Source: Alphaproteobacteria bacterium (GTDB taxonomy: Bacteria > Pseudomonadota > Alphaproteobacteria > Reyranellales > Reyranellaceae). Taken from it: a DNA stretch of 42,091 nt. This document shows, one piece after another, positions 31,904 to 40,552 of the stretch; the stretch's first letter is position 1; each line of letters starts with the position of its first letter. The notes under the pieces are model-generated. The model saw only the letters and a list, made by a program, of their open reading frames with translations. It was not told the DNA's origin and made no database searches. The stretch is taken from NCBI GenBank assembly GCA_019235415.1, contig JAFAKN010000028.1, positions 1 to 42,091 of the forward strand, in the 5' to 3' direction. Made by a program: the position numbers and the translations under genes.

Positions 31904-32986
31904 ATGAAATTCGGCGTCACCGTCGTGCCGCGCATCGCGGACTGGAAGCTGTTCGTCGATCTCGAGGCCATGGGCTACGACTGCGCCTGGGCCGCCGATT
32001 CGCAGATGCTGTATTCCGACGCCTATGCCGTGCTGGCGCTGGCGGCGGCCAGCACCTCGCGCATCCGGCTCGGCACCGGCGTATCGGTGGCCGGCGTGCG
32101 CATCGCGCCGGTTACGGCCCATTCGATCGCCAGCATCAACCAGCTCGCGCCGGGCCGCGTGTTTTTAGGCATCGGCACCGGCCACACCGCGATGCGCGTT
32201 ATGGGCAAGGACCCGGTGAAGGCCGCCGCCTTCCGCGAGTACCTGCGGGTGCTGCGTGCGCTGCTGCATGGCGAGGAAGTCGAGTACGACCTCGGCGGCG
32301 AGCGGAGCGACATCCGTTTCCTGCATCCCGACATGGGCTTCATCGACGTCGAGCACCCAGTGCCGATCTATGTCGCGGCCGACGGCCCGCTGGCGCTCAA
32401 GACTGCGGGCGCTTACGGCGACGGCCGCGTCTGCTCGCACAACCAGACCCGGGCGCGATTGCAGAAGAGCCTGGAGACGATGCAGCAGGGGGCAGCCACC
32501 GTCGGGCGCACCTTGCCTGGCGACTTCCACACCGCGGCGCTGAGCTACGCCTGCGTGCTCGAGCCCGGCGAGAAGATGACGTCGGATCGGGTGATCGACG
32601 AGATCGGCCCGATGGCGGCCGCGACGCTGCACTACTGGTGGGAGCTCTACCAGAAGGATGGCGACACCAGCACCGTGGCCCAACGCTGCCGCAATCTGTG
32701 GGACGAGTATCTCGCCTTCACCCAGCAGATGGGCACGCCGCACGCCAAGCGCTACCAGCAGGTCCACTACGGCCACTGTGCTTTCCTGCCGCCGGAGGAG
32801 CGCCGCTTCATCACCGAGGACCTGATCCGCTCGACCGGCGGCCTGGTCGGCACGCCCGACGAGATCATCGGCATGCTGCGCGAGCGCGAGGCAATGGGGC
32901 TGAGCGAGATCACGCTCCTGCCGGCAATGCGGACGGCGCGGCGCAATCTCAAGGACTTCGCGGAGAAGGTGATCGCACGGTACTAG
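31904..32986 (+). CDS. LLM class flavin-dependent oxidoreductase
   Basis: Third luciferase-like oxidoreductase, 360 residues, of the F420/FMN mer-like type. It begins MKFGVTVVPRIADWKLFVDLEAMGYDCAWAADSQMLYSD and contains RIRLGTGVSVAGVRIAPVTAHSIASINQLAPGRVFLGIGTGHTAMRVMG. HPVPIYVAADGPLALKTAGAYGDGRVC forms the phosphate-binding end, and GGLVGTPDEIIGMLREREAMGLSEITLLP closes the barrel. GGAGGAACCG lies upstream of the ATG. It diverges from the hydrolase operon with a 112-base gap and ends before a family A palindrome. Some members of this group are reductases for exotic substrates; nothing here decides. Confidence 0.93.
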   Translation: MKFGVTVVPRIADWKLFVDLEAMGYDCAWAADSQMLYSDAYAVLALAAASTSRIRLGTGVSVAGVRIAPVTAHSIASINQLAPGRVFLGIGTGHTAMRVMGKDPVKAAAFREYLRVLRALLHGEEVEYDLGGERSDIRFLHPDMGFIDVEHPVPIYVAADGPLALKTAGAYGDGRVCSHNQTRARLQKSLETMQQGAATVGRTLPGDFHTAALSYACVLEPGEKMTSDRVIDEIGPMAAATLHYWWELYQKDGDTSTVAQRCRNLWDEYLAFTQQMGTPHAKRYQQVHYGHCAFLPPEERRFITEDLIRSTGGLVGTPDEIIGMLREREAMGLSEITLLPAMRTARRNLKDFAEKVIARY

Positions 32987-33000
32987 AGCGATGGTATTTC

Positions 33001-33136
33001 GTCATCCCGACCGAAGCGCCCCTCGACTTCGCTCGGGATAAACTCCACGCGTAGTGGAGGGACCTCTCTTATTCTGACGACGACAAGAGAGGTCCCTCCA
33101 CTTCGCCTCGCTTCGCGAGGCTACGGTCGGGATGAC
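33001..33136. repeat. Palindromic repeat, family A, copy 4, with a nested inner palindrome
   Basis: Outer arms GTCATCCCGACCG (33001-33013) and CGGTCGGGATGAC (33124-33136) pair perfectly. Nested inside are 18-bp arms AGTGGAGGGACCTCTCTT (33053-33070) and its complement (33085-33102). Between them lie further CGAAGCG/CGCTTCG and TCGCGA-like short palindromes. It fills the gap between the oxidoreductase and the convergent small gene. Confidence 0.88.
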
Positions 33137-33160
33137 GGGTAGATTGGCGCCAGGCGCGCG

Positions 33161-33364
33161 TCAGTCGGATGCCGCTAGGGTCGAGCAGCGCGCCGGATCG
33201 GAACATTGCTCCAGGGCCATGGCCGCCTGGCCGGCGAGCGCACGCCAGCGCTGCGCCGCCAGCCGCATTGCGCGGCGATCGGCGGCGCTCGTCATGAGGC
33301 GCATGAGCATCAGGCAGTCCGCGGCACACCTCTGATATTCGTCGTAGTCCTTGTGCGCTTCCAT
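33161..33364 (-). CDS. Small helical hypothetical protein
   Basis: 67 residues, predicted all-helical: EAHKDYDEYQRCAADCLMLM, then TSAADRRAMRLAAQRWRALAG. The pattern Tyr..Cys..Ala-Ala..Cys, Arg-rich middle, and Trp in an Ala-rich helix is common in small orphan proteins of alphaproteobacteria. It has two further cysteines near the C-terminus (QCSDPARCS). The ribosome site is weak. No function is known. It lies downstream of the GGDEF-EAL gene on the same strand (80-base gap) but may have its own promoter in the AT-containing stretch near 33415-33435. Confidence 0.6.
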   Translation of the reverse strand: MEAHKDYDEYQRCAADCLMLMRLMTSAADRRAMRLAAQRWRALAGQAAMALEQCSDPARCSTLAASD

Positions 33365-33444
33365 GTTCGAGGTGCCCAACGACCATGGGATGTGGTGGTT
33401 GCAAGCATGCGAAGGCGAGTACGCTATAGTACCTTCGAGCGGCG

Positions 33445-35838
33445 CTAGCACGGCTTGCCAACGTCCCTGGAGCGCACGAAGCGCGCCAGATCCTCGGCGA
33501 GCATCGGCTTGGCAAGCAGGTAGCCCTGCGCCTCGTCGCAATTCAAAAGCTTGAGCTTGGCGAGCTGCTCGGGTCGTTCCACCCCTTCCGCGGTGACCTC
33601 GAGACCGAGGCCGCGGCCGAGCAGCACGGCGGCCTCGGCGATGGTGGTGTCGGCCCCTTCGTCGGCGATGTCCTCCACGAACACCTGGGCGAGCTTGATG
33701 CGGTCGGCCGGCAGGCTGCGCAGGTAGACCAGCGAGGAATAGCCGGTGCCGAAATCGTCGAGGGCGATCGTCATGCCGCGGGCGCGCAGGCGGCGAAGCA
33801 GATCCCAGTGCTCGCGCGTGACTTCGATGAAGGCGGATTCGGTTATCTCCAGCTCGAGCCGCTCGGCGGGCAACCCGGCTTCGGCCAGCGTCGCATCGAG
33901 CGCCCGCTCGAACCCGGCGGCGTCGCGGAACTGCAGCGCCGACACGTTGACCGCCACGCGCCCTACCTCCAGCGCGGCCTCGCACCATTCGCGCATCTGC
34001 CGGCACGCTTCGCGGACGGCCCATGTCCCGAGCTGATGGATGAAGCCGCCGCTCTCGGCGACCGGAATGAATACCGACGGCGACAGAAGGCCATCGGTGG
34101 GATGGCGCCAGCGCAGCAGGGCCTCGACGCCGGTGATGGCGTTGGTGCGAATGTTGAAGCGCGGCTGGTAGACCAGGAAGAACTGCCCTTTGCCCAGTCC
34201 CTGATGCATGTCCTGCGCCAGCCGGGCCCGCAGGCGCACCTCCTGCTCCAACGACGGCGTGAAGACGGCGAGACCCCCGTGGCCGTTCGATTTCGCCCGG
34301 TGCAGCGCCATGTCGCTCTGGCCGACGGCGACTTCGGCGCGGATCCGCTCCGCGCCGTAGATCGATACGCCGATGCTGGTCGTGTTGTGGACGATGGTGC
34401 CGCCGAGATCGTAGGGCTGCCGCAAGAGCTCGAGAAGCTGTCGCGCGAACCGCTCGGCATCGGCGGCCTCGCGCACGTCCATCCGCATCACCGTCAATTC
34501 GTCGGCGCCGAAGCGCGCCGCGAGGTCGGACGGACCGAGCGCTGCCCGCACGCGTGCGGCGACCGCCCTGAGCAGGGAATCGCCAAAGGCATAGCCCATC
34601 GTTCCATTGACGTCCGTGAAGTCGTCGACGTCCAGGCAGAGCATGGCAAAGCCCAGCCCCTTGCGGACGGCGGTCTCCATGTTCTGCCGGGCGCATTCGA
34701 AGAAATAGCCGCGATTGGCCAGGCCGGTGAGGCGGTCGTAGCGGGCACGCTCGACCAGCGCCTGCTGCGTCTGCCATCGTTCGGTGTCGTCGACCGCCAC
34801 GAACACGACGCCTTGCAGCGAGCCGTCGGCGCCGGCGATGGGCGTCGCGGTGACGTTGAGCAGCCGCCGCCGGCCAACGCCGTCGAGCAGGTCGGTGGCA
34901 TAGAGCGCCGGCTCGCACGGATCGGGCACGGGATGGTCGCGCCAATGCGCCTGCAGCACCGGATCGAGGTGGAAGGGATTGGCATTCTCCTGGCCCGGCG
35001 GCAGGCCAAGCTTGTGGAATTCCCGGTTGCCCAGGACGGCGCGAAGGTCGCGGTCGACCAGCAAGAAGGGTGCGCCGCTCGAATCGATGATCGAGTTGAT
35101 TTGCCTGTGCTGCCGGTTGGCCTCCTGCCACTTGGCGTCGTATCGCGCCGAGGTGCCGCGGACGAAGTAGACCAGCGCGAGCGCGCTCAGCGCCGAGGTG
35201 AAGGCGGCGGCGGTGAGCACCCACAGGGCCCAATCGTAGTGCTGGGCAAGATCGTTCTCGAACTCGAGGCTCTTTTCCAGGACGTCGTCGTGCAATTGCA
35301 TGACGTCGGCATGCAAGGCCTGGAGCGCCTTGCGCGCAGCGGGACTCAAGAGGCGATCGGGCGGATCGAACGCGGCGACTTCCCGCTCGATCAATGCGAG
35401 CCGCTCCGCAGGCGATGCGCAGACCGCCGGCAACGCGTCCGAGCGGGCCACCAAGGCGGCGGCCCTTCGGCAGTAGTCGTCGCGCAGCTGCTCGAACGAA
35501 TGCCAGTCCGAACGGACCGCCGAGCCTCCCGTCCTGGTTTCGCGGGCGCCCGACGAGAGCTCTTCCACCCCGTGCATCAGGTCGCGGTTCGCCTTGGTCA
35601 AGGTCAAGGTGCGCAGTTCGCGGTCGCGGCTCTCGGAAATCGCCGACGAGCCGAGCGAACCGACGAGGACCGACGCGCCGAGCAGGCAGCCCGCCAATCC
35701 CGCCGCGACCGCCAGAGCGGCGAGCAGCGCGCCCCAGGAGCCGAGGGTCAATCGAAGCTGCTGGACCAGCTTCAGGAGCGCTGCGCGCCCTAAAGCGAGC
35801 CTGGCCTTTCCGTCCAGTACCGGGACCGTGCTTGCCAC
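33445..35838 (-). CDS. Membrane GGDEF-EAL protein (c-di-GMP phosphodiesterase, degenerate GGDEF)
   Basis: Inner-membrane c-di-GMP signalling protein, 797 residues from a GTG at 35838 with GGGGG seven bases upstream; an in-frame GTG at 35907 is possible but has no ribosome site. Two membrane helices (about residues 30-60 and 200-225) flank a helical periplasmic sensor. A PAS-like domain follows (about 245-360; PFLLVDRDLRAVLGNREF), then GGDEF (about 370-530) and EAL (about 545-785). The GGDEF motif is degraded to RFGADEL and the inhibitory RxxD is absent. The EAL site looks complete: EALLRW, NVSALQF, ELEITES, DDFGTGYSSL, IKLAQVF, TAEGVE, QGYLLAKP. I infer a phosphodiesterase with a regulatory GGDEF domain. 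Confidence 0.9.
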   Translation of the reverse strand: MASTVPVLDGKARLALGRAALLKLVQQLRLTLGSWGALLAALAVAAGLAGCLLGASVLVGSLGSSAISESRDRELRTLTLTKANRDLMHGVEELSSGARETRTGGSAVRSDWHSFEQLRDDYCRRAAALVARSDALPAVCASPAERLALIEREVAAFDPPDRLLSPAARKALQALHADVMQLHDDVLEKSLEFENDLAQHYDWALWVLTAAAFTSALSALALVYFVRGTSARYDAKWQEANRQHRQINSIIDSSGAPFLLVDRDLRAVLGNREFHKLGLPPGQENANPFHLDPVLQAHWRDHPVPDPCEPALYATDLLDGVGRRRLLNVTATPIAGADGSLQGVVFVAVDDTERWQTQQALVERARYDRLTGLANRGYFFECARQNMETAVRKGLGFAMLCLDVDDFTDVNGTMGYAFGDSLLRAVAARVRAALGPSDLAARFGADELTVMRMDVREAADAERFARQLLELLRQPYDLGGTIVHNTTSIGVSIYGAERIRAEVAVGQSDMALHRAKSNGHGGLAVFTPSLEQEVRLRARLAQDMHQGLGKGQFFLVYQPRFNIRTNAITGVEALLRWRHPTDGLLSPSVFIPVAESGGFIHQLGTWAVREACRQMREWCEAALEVGRVAVNVSALQFRDAAGFERALDATLAEAGLPAERLELEITESAFIEVTREHWDLLRRLRARGMTIALDDFGTGYSSLVYLRSLPADRIKLAQVFVEDIADEGADTTIAEAAVLLGRGLGLEVTAEGVERPEQLAKLKLLNCDEAQGYLLAKPMLAEDLARFVRSRDVGKPC

Positions 35839-36075
35839 CGCAAACCCCCGATAAACCTCCCAACCTTCCCTATTCAGCACGATACTGAAGAACCGCTGCG
35901 CACGCACGCAATTTGAAGTTGCACTAAGACTTTACTTTCGGGGCGTGGACGTCCGAGTGAGCGAATCCGAGGCCATACCAAGGGACACTATCGGCGGTTC
36001 GACAACCGGCGCATGAATGGCCCGCCTACCCCAGGAGGGCGTCGCACTCGTGAACCAACCACCAGGAGGTATGTC

Positions 36076-36824
36076 ATGAAGATCGTCGTCATCGGCGGAA
36101 CCGGACTAATCGGATCGAAGACCGTCGCCATCCTGCGCGGCGCCGGCCACGAGGTCGTGGCCGCCTCGCCCAACAGCGGCGTCGACATCCTCACGGGCGA
36201 GGGCGTCAAGGAGGCCGTGGCCGGCGCCGAGGTGGTGATCGACCTCGCCAATTCACCGTCGTTCGAGGACAAGGCGGTGCTGGAATTCTTCGAGACCGCC
36301 GGTCGCAACCTTCTGGCGGCGGAGGCCGCGTCCGGCGTCCGGCATCACGTCGCGCTCTCGATCGTGGGAATCGATCGCAGTAATAACGGCTATTTCCGCG
36401 GCAAGGTCGCCCAGGAGAAGCTGATCGTGGCCTCCGGGATTCCCTACACTGTCATTCGTTCGACCCAGTTCCTGGAGTTCCTGCGCGGCATCGCAGACTC
36501 GGGCGCGGAGGGAAACAAGGTCAGGATCGCGACCGGCCTGTTCCAGCCCATCGCGGCGGACGACGTTGCCGGCTTGCCGACGTGGCGCTGGCCGCGCCGC
36601 GCAACGGCATCGTCGAGATCGCCGGTCCGGAGCGCGCGCCGTTCGACGAGATCGTTGCGCGCTACCTGAAGGCGATCGGTGACCCGCGGCAGGTCGTGCG
36701 CGACCCCGCGGCCCTGTACTTCGGCGGCCGGGTCGAGGAGCACTCGCTGGTGCCGTTGGGCGACGCGCGGTTCGGCCGCATCGGTTTCGACGAGTGGCTC
36801 CGCCGTTCGCGGGCTGCCACCTGA
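36076..36824 (+). pseudogene. NAD(P)-binding (NmrA/SDR-like) reductase, frameshifted
   Basis: Atypical short-chain dehydrogenase of the NAD(P)H-binding type. The ATG at 36076 has AGGAGG six bases upstream and starts MKIVVIGGTGLIGSKTV, the Rossmann motif. Family sequence continues through IPYTVIRSTQFLEFLRGIAD to FQPIAADDVAG near 36575. It then resumes one frame back from about 36578 (DVALAAPRNGIVEIAGPERAPFDEIVARYLKAIGD) and ends at 36824. One base is missing near 36570-36582 compared with an intact gene. This is either a real mutation or a sequencing error; everything else looks intact. Confidence 0.85.
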
Positions 36825-36924
36825 TCTTTCGCCGCGCACAGCGACGAGACCGTGCTCACGACCCTATTGAGGAACTGAGGTACACTGGGTTCGTCCGGGG
36901 GGGATTGGGTAACGGAGTTCCGCC

Positions 36925-38469
36925 ATGACCGAGCAAAGTCGCGAGGCGAACGCACCGGCTATCGAGCCGGCCTCGAATCGCGGCGTCGATCCGGGGCCGG
37001 GCCGAGAGACGCCGCCCGGTTCCGCGGCCGCGTCACCGGAGAAGCCGAAGGCGGGCCGGCGGCGGAAGCTGGTGATTGGCGGCGTCGGCGCCGCGATCCT
37101 GGCAGCCGTTCTCGCGGTCGGCATTCCGTCGATCCTGAATGCGCTCGACACCGTGTCGACCGACGATGCGTACGTGAACGGTCACGTCACGTTCGTCGCG
37201 CCGCGCGTGCGCGGCCAGGTCGCCCGTGTCCTGGTCGACGACAACAACCGCGTGCATCGCGGAGATCTTCTGGTCGAGCTCGACAAGGAGCCGTACCGGA
37301 CCGCGGTCGCCATCAAGCAGGCGACGGTCGATACGGCGCAAGCCGACCTGACCTTGGCGACCGCCACGGTGCGCGGCGTCGAGGCGGAGGCGAGAAGCCA
37401 GTACTGGAAACTGCGGCTCGCCATGGAGGACGTCGCCAATCGGATCGCCGAGCTGCATGCGCGGGTTGCCACCGTTGATAAGAGCAAGGCGGCGCTGAAA
37501 TTGGCAGAGCTCGAGTTCGAGCGGGCCAGGCAATTGGTGGCGTCGGACAATATTCCCCGCTCGGAGTTCGATCACCGCCAGGCGACCTTGGTGACGGCGC
37601 GCGCCGATCTCGTGCAGACCCTGGCCGACGTGAACCAGACCCGCGTCTCCCTGGGGTTGAAGACGCTGCCCCTGGAGAGCCCGGATCTCGGCAAGGTGCC
37701 GCCGGATCTCGATCAGAACTTCTCGGCCGTCCGGCAGGCGCAGGCGGCGCTGATCAAGAGCGCCGCTCAGCTGGGCGTGCTGCACACCTACAACCAGACG
37801 CCCAGCGCGATGATGGAGCAGTTCGACAAGTCCAACTCGGGCGACATCGACCGCACGCTCGCCCAGCTGGCGGCCGACGCGCCCGCGGTCAAGCAGGCCG
37901 AAGCCAGGCTCGAAGCGGCCAAGCGCGACCTCGCCCAGGCCGAGCTCGATTTGCGCTACTGCGACATCGTGGCCGAGATCGACGGCGTCATCACCCGCCG
38001 CAACGTCAACCCGGGCAACAACGTCCAGGTCGGCCAGGCGCTGATGGCGATCCGCTCGCTCGACGAGATCTGGGTCGACGCCAATTTCAAGGAGACGCAG
38101 CTCGGCGACCTGCGCATCGGCCAGCCGGTCGATCTCAACGTCGACATGTACGGCAGCCGCCAGACCTTCAAGGGCCGCATCGCCGGCTTCACCATGGGGA
38201 CCGGATCGACCCTGGCGCTGCTGCCGGCGCAGAACGCCACCGGCAACTTCGTCAAGGTCGTGCAGCGGTTGCCGGTGCGCATCGACCTGGTGGGCTACGA
38301 TCCGGAGAAAGACCCGCTGTTCATCGGCACGTCGGTCGAGCCGGTGGTCTATATCCACGAGCCGGCGACCGGCCCCGATGCCGGGAAGTTCCTGCAGGCC
38401 CGCCCGCCCGGTCGCCCGGCGGCCTCGGTTGCCGGTTCGGTTGCAGGCGCGCCCGGCAGCGGCAAATGA
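36925..38469 (+). CDS. HlyD/EmrA family efflux adaptor
   Basis: Periplasmic adaptor of a tripartite or two-part drug exporter, 514 residues. A Pro-rich cytoplasmic start (about 1-48) leads into one membrane helix (LVIGGVGAAILAAVLAVGIPSIL). The lipoyl half TVSTDDAYVNGHVTFVAPRVRGQVARVLVDDNNRVHRGDLLVELD follows, then a long coiled coil (about 125-330) and the second lipoyl/beta-barrel part (YCDIVAEIDGVITRRNVNPGNNVQVGQALMAI). Typical EmrA proteins are near 390 residues; the excess is the disordered start, a longer coil and a Pro/Ala tail. Its stop overlaps the EmrB-like gene start by four bases. Confidence 0.93.
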   Translation: MTEQSREANAPAIEPASNRGVDPGPGRETPPGSAAASPEKPKAGRRRKLVIGGVGAAILAAVLAVGIPSILNALDTVSTDDAYVNGHVTFVAPRVRGQVARVLVDDNNRVHRGDLLVELDKEPYRTAVAIKQATVDTAQADLTLATATVRGVEAEARSQYWKLRLAMEDVANRIAELHARVATVDKSKAALKLAELEFERARQLVASDNIPRSEFDHRQATLVTARADLVQTLADVNQTRVSLGLKTLPLESPDLGKVPPDLDQNFSAVRQAQAALIKSAAQLGVLHTYNQTPSAMMEQFDKSNSGDIDRTLAQLAADAPAVKQAEARLEAAKRDLAQAELDLRYCDIVAEIDGVITRRNVNPGNNVQVGQALMAIRSLDEIWVDANFKETQLGDLRIGQPVDLNVDMYGSRQTFKGRIAGFTMGTGSTLALLPAQNATGNFVKVVQRLPVRIDLVGYDPEKDPLFIGTSVEPVVYIHEPATGPDAGKFLQARPPGRPAASVAGSVAGAPGSGK

Positions 38470-40061
38470 CGGTCCTGGCGGCATCCCGCGCCCCGGCCGC
38501 CGGCAATCCGTGGCTGGTGGCGGCGATCGTCGTGGTGCCCACCTTCATGGAGGTGCTCGACACCACTATCGCGGTCGTGGCGCTGCGCTATATCGCAGGC
38601 GGCCTGTCGGCGACCGTCGACGACGGCGAATGGGTGCTGACCAGCTACCTCGCGGCAAACGCCATCATCCTGCCGATGACCGGCTGGCTGTCGGCGCATC
38701 TCGGCCGCCGCAGGTACTTCCTGCTGTCGATCGGCGTCTTCACGCTGGCCTCGGGCCTCTGCGGCATGGCGACCAGCCTCGACCAGCTGATCCTGTTCCG
38801 CGTCGTCCAGGGCCTGGCCGGCGGCGGCCTGCAGCCCAGCAGCCAGGGCGTGCTGCTCGACGCCTTTCCGCGCGAGAAGCAGGGCACGGCGATGACCCTG
38901 TTCGGCCTCGCGGCGCTGCTGGCGCCGGTCGTCGGCCCGACGCTCGGCGGCTGGATCACCGACCAGTATTCCTGGCGCTGGGTGTTCCTGATCAACGTCC
39001 CGGTCGGCCTGCTGGCGTTCGGCGCCTGCTACCTCAAGCTGCGCGACCCGGACTATCTCACCGAGGCGCGCCTGGAGCTGCGCAAGCGGCCGTTCAGCTT
39101 CGACTCGATCGGCCTGTCGCTCCTGGTGCTCGTGATGGTCAGCTGGGAGGTGATGCTGAGCAAAGGGCAGGAATGGGACTGGATGGGCGATCCTTTCTGG
39201 CGCGTGCAGATCCTGGCGATCCTGTTCGGCGCGGGCCTCGTCGGGCTGATCTGGTGGGAGCTGCGCCATCGCAGTCCGGTGGTCAACTTCCGACCCTTGC
39301 GCGAACGCAACTTCGCCGCCTGCTGCCTGATCATCTTCTTCGCCTATGCCGTGCTGTACGGCGCGAGCACGTCGCTGCCCGGCTTGCTGCAAACCCTGTT
39401 CGGCTACGATGCCCTGACGGCGGGGTTGGTCATGTCGCCGGCCGGGCTGTTCGCCCTGATGGCGATGCCCGCCATCGGCATGCTGCTCGGCCGCGGGACC
39501 GACGCCCGCTGGCTGCTCGTCGCCGGCCTGCTGGTGATGGCGGCGGGCAACTATTGGATGTCGCAGATGAACCTCGACATCAGCCCAGGCCAGGTCGTGT
39601 GGCCGCGTGTCCTGGTCGTCCTCGGCCTCTCGATGTGCTTTGCGCCCGCGAATGTCGCTGCCTACCTCTACACGCCGTTGGAATTGCGCGGTGCGGCGGT
39701 CGGCCTGCTCAGCCTGCTGCGCAACGAAGGCGGCAGCTTCGGGACCTCGATGGCGCAGACGCTGCAGGAGCGCCGCGACCAGTTCCACACGCTGCGGCTG
39801 GGCGAGACTCTCGATCCCCTCAACCCCGCCGTCAGTTCCTTCATCGAGCAGGCGCAGGGGCAATTGGCCACCGGCGACCCCGCCGCCCAGCAGCAGCTCG
39901 CCCTGCAGGCGCTGGAGAACCTGCGCCAGCAGCAGGCCTCGGCGCTCAGCTATTTCGACTGCTTCTGGATCTTCGCCATGGTGACCTTGGCGCTCGTCCT
40001 CGTGGTCCCGCTGATGAAACGCTCGGTGGCCGCGAAGGGCGCGCACATCGCGAGCGAATGA
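38466..40061 (+). CDS. DHA2 family (EmrB/QacA-type) MFS drug transporter
   Basis: Fourteen-helix drug:proton antiporter, 531 residues. Motif C-like and family blocks include VPTFMEVLDTTIAVVALRYIAG (D1 motif LDxTIVNVALP-like), GEWVLTSYLAANAIILPMTGWLSAHLGRRRYF, LFRVVQGLAGGGLQPSSQ and APVVGPTLGGWITDQYSWRWVFLINVPVG. The ATG overlaps the adaptor stop (ATGA). With the adaptor it forms an EmrAB-like exporter of hydrophobic compounds. No outer-membrane TolC gene is nearby. The regulator at 40553 is on the other strand. Confidence 0.95.
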   Translation: MTVLAASRAPAAGNPWLVAAIVVVPTFMEVLDTTIAVVALRYIAGGLSATVDDGEWVLTSYLAANAIILPMTGWLSAHLGRRRYFLLSIGVFTLASGLCGMATSLDQLILFRVVQGLAGGGLQPSSQGVLLDAFPREKQGTAMTLFGLAALLAPVVGPTLGGWITDQYSWRWVFLINVPVGLLAFGACYLKLRDPDYLTEARLELRKRPFSFDSIGLSLLVLVMVSWEVMLSKGQEWDWMGDPFWRVQILAILFGAGLVGLIWWELRHRSPVVNFRPLRERNFAACCLIIFFAYAVLYGASTSLPGLLQTLFGYDALTAGLVMSPAGLFALMAMPAIGMLLGRGTDARWLLVAGLLVMAAGNYWMSQMNLDISPGQVVWPRVLVVLGLSMCFAPANVAAYLYTPLELRGAAVGLLSLLRNEGGSFGTSMAQTLQERRDQFHTLRLGETLDPLNPAVSSFIEQAQGQLATGDPAAQQQLALQALENLRQQQASALSYFDCFWIFAMVTLALVLVVPLMKRSVAAKGAHIASE

Positions 40062-40490
40062 TCAGACCTGTCCGGACCAGAACTCGTCTTCCGTCTGCTG
40101 ATCGCCTTGGAACTGCCGGAAGGCGACCGCGCGTCCCTCGCTCACCGTCCAGACATGGACTTGCGGCGACGACCAGCTGCGGTCCCCGCGCCTGGCGCTC
40201 TCCGTGCAGAGCACGACCACGCGGTCGCCCTTCGCGAGGATATCGTCGATCCGAATGGCGAACGTGCCGCCCGACAGCTCCATGAAGTGGGCAAAGAAGC
40301 CGAGCACCTCGGCATGGCCGCGGTAGTCTCGCGACAGCGGGCCGCGCCCGGGAACATGCCAGAAGATGTCGGGAGCGAAGGCGGCGAGGACGCCGGGAAC
40401 ATCGCCGCTCGCGAAGGCGTGGTAGGCGCGCGTGATCAATTCGGCGTTGGCTCGAGGTGCGGCGGCTGCCTCGACGGCGACATCGTTCAT
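40062..40490 (-). CDS. SnoaL-like / nuclear transport factor 2 family protein
   Basis: Small cone-shaped alpha+beta barrel protein, 142 residues. The ATG at 40490 follows GGAGAAA. The family pattern is clear: NAELITRAYHAFASGDVPGVLAAFAPDIFWHVPGRGPLSRDYRGHAEVLGFFAHFMELSGG, with Trp-His and later VHVWTVSEGRAVAFRQFQGDQ. Members include ketosteroid isomerase-like enzymes and binding proteins; no catalytic Asp pair is conclusive here. It is 62 bases downstream of the LuxR-type gene on the same strand and its stop abuts the EmrB-like gene, to which it is convergent. Confidence 0.9.
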   Translation of the reverse strand: MNDVAVEAAAAPRANAELITRAYHAFASGDVPGVLAAFAPDIFWHVPGRGPLSRDYRGHAEVLGFFAHFMELSGGTFAIRIDDILAKGDRVVVLCTESARRGDRSWSSPQVHVWTVSEGRAVAFRQFQGDQQTEDEFWSGQV

Positions 40491-40552
40491 GACGCTTTCT
40501 CCGGTTTGCAGGTCACGGCAGACATCATGATCCTCGCAGCACGGCCGCCTCG

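Noticed and set aside
33415..33435. GTAC-containing inverted repeat (CGAAGG...CCTTCG) as an operator
   Set aside because: Pairing needs a bulge and the arms are short; not strong enough to list as a site.
33808..35793. A 661-codon plus-strand frame opposite the GGDEF-EAL gene
   Set aside because: Compositional shadow without any domain.
38378..40285. A 635-codon plus-strand frame and a 565-codon minus-strand frame over the EmrB-like gene
   Set aside because: Both are low-complexity shadows of the transporter gene, which has clear membrane helices and motifs.
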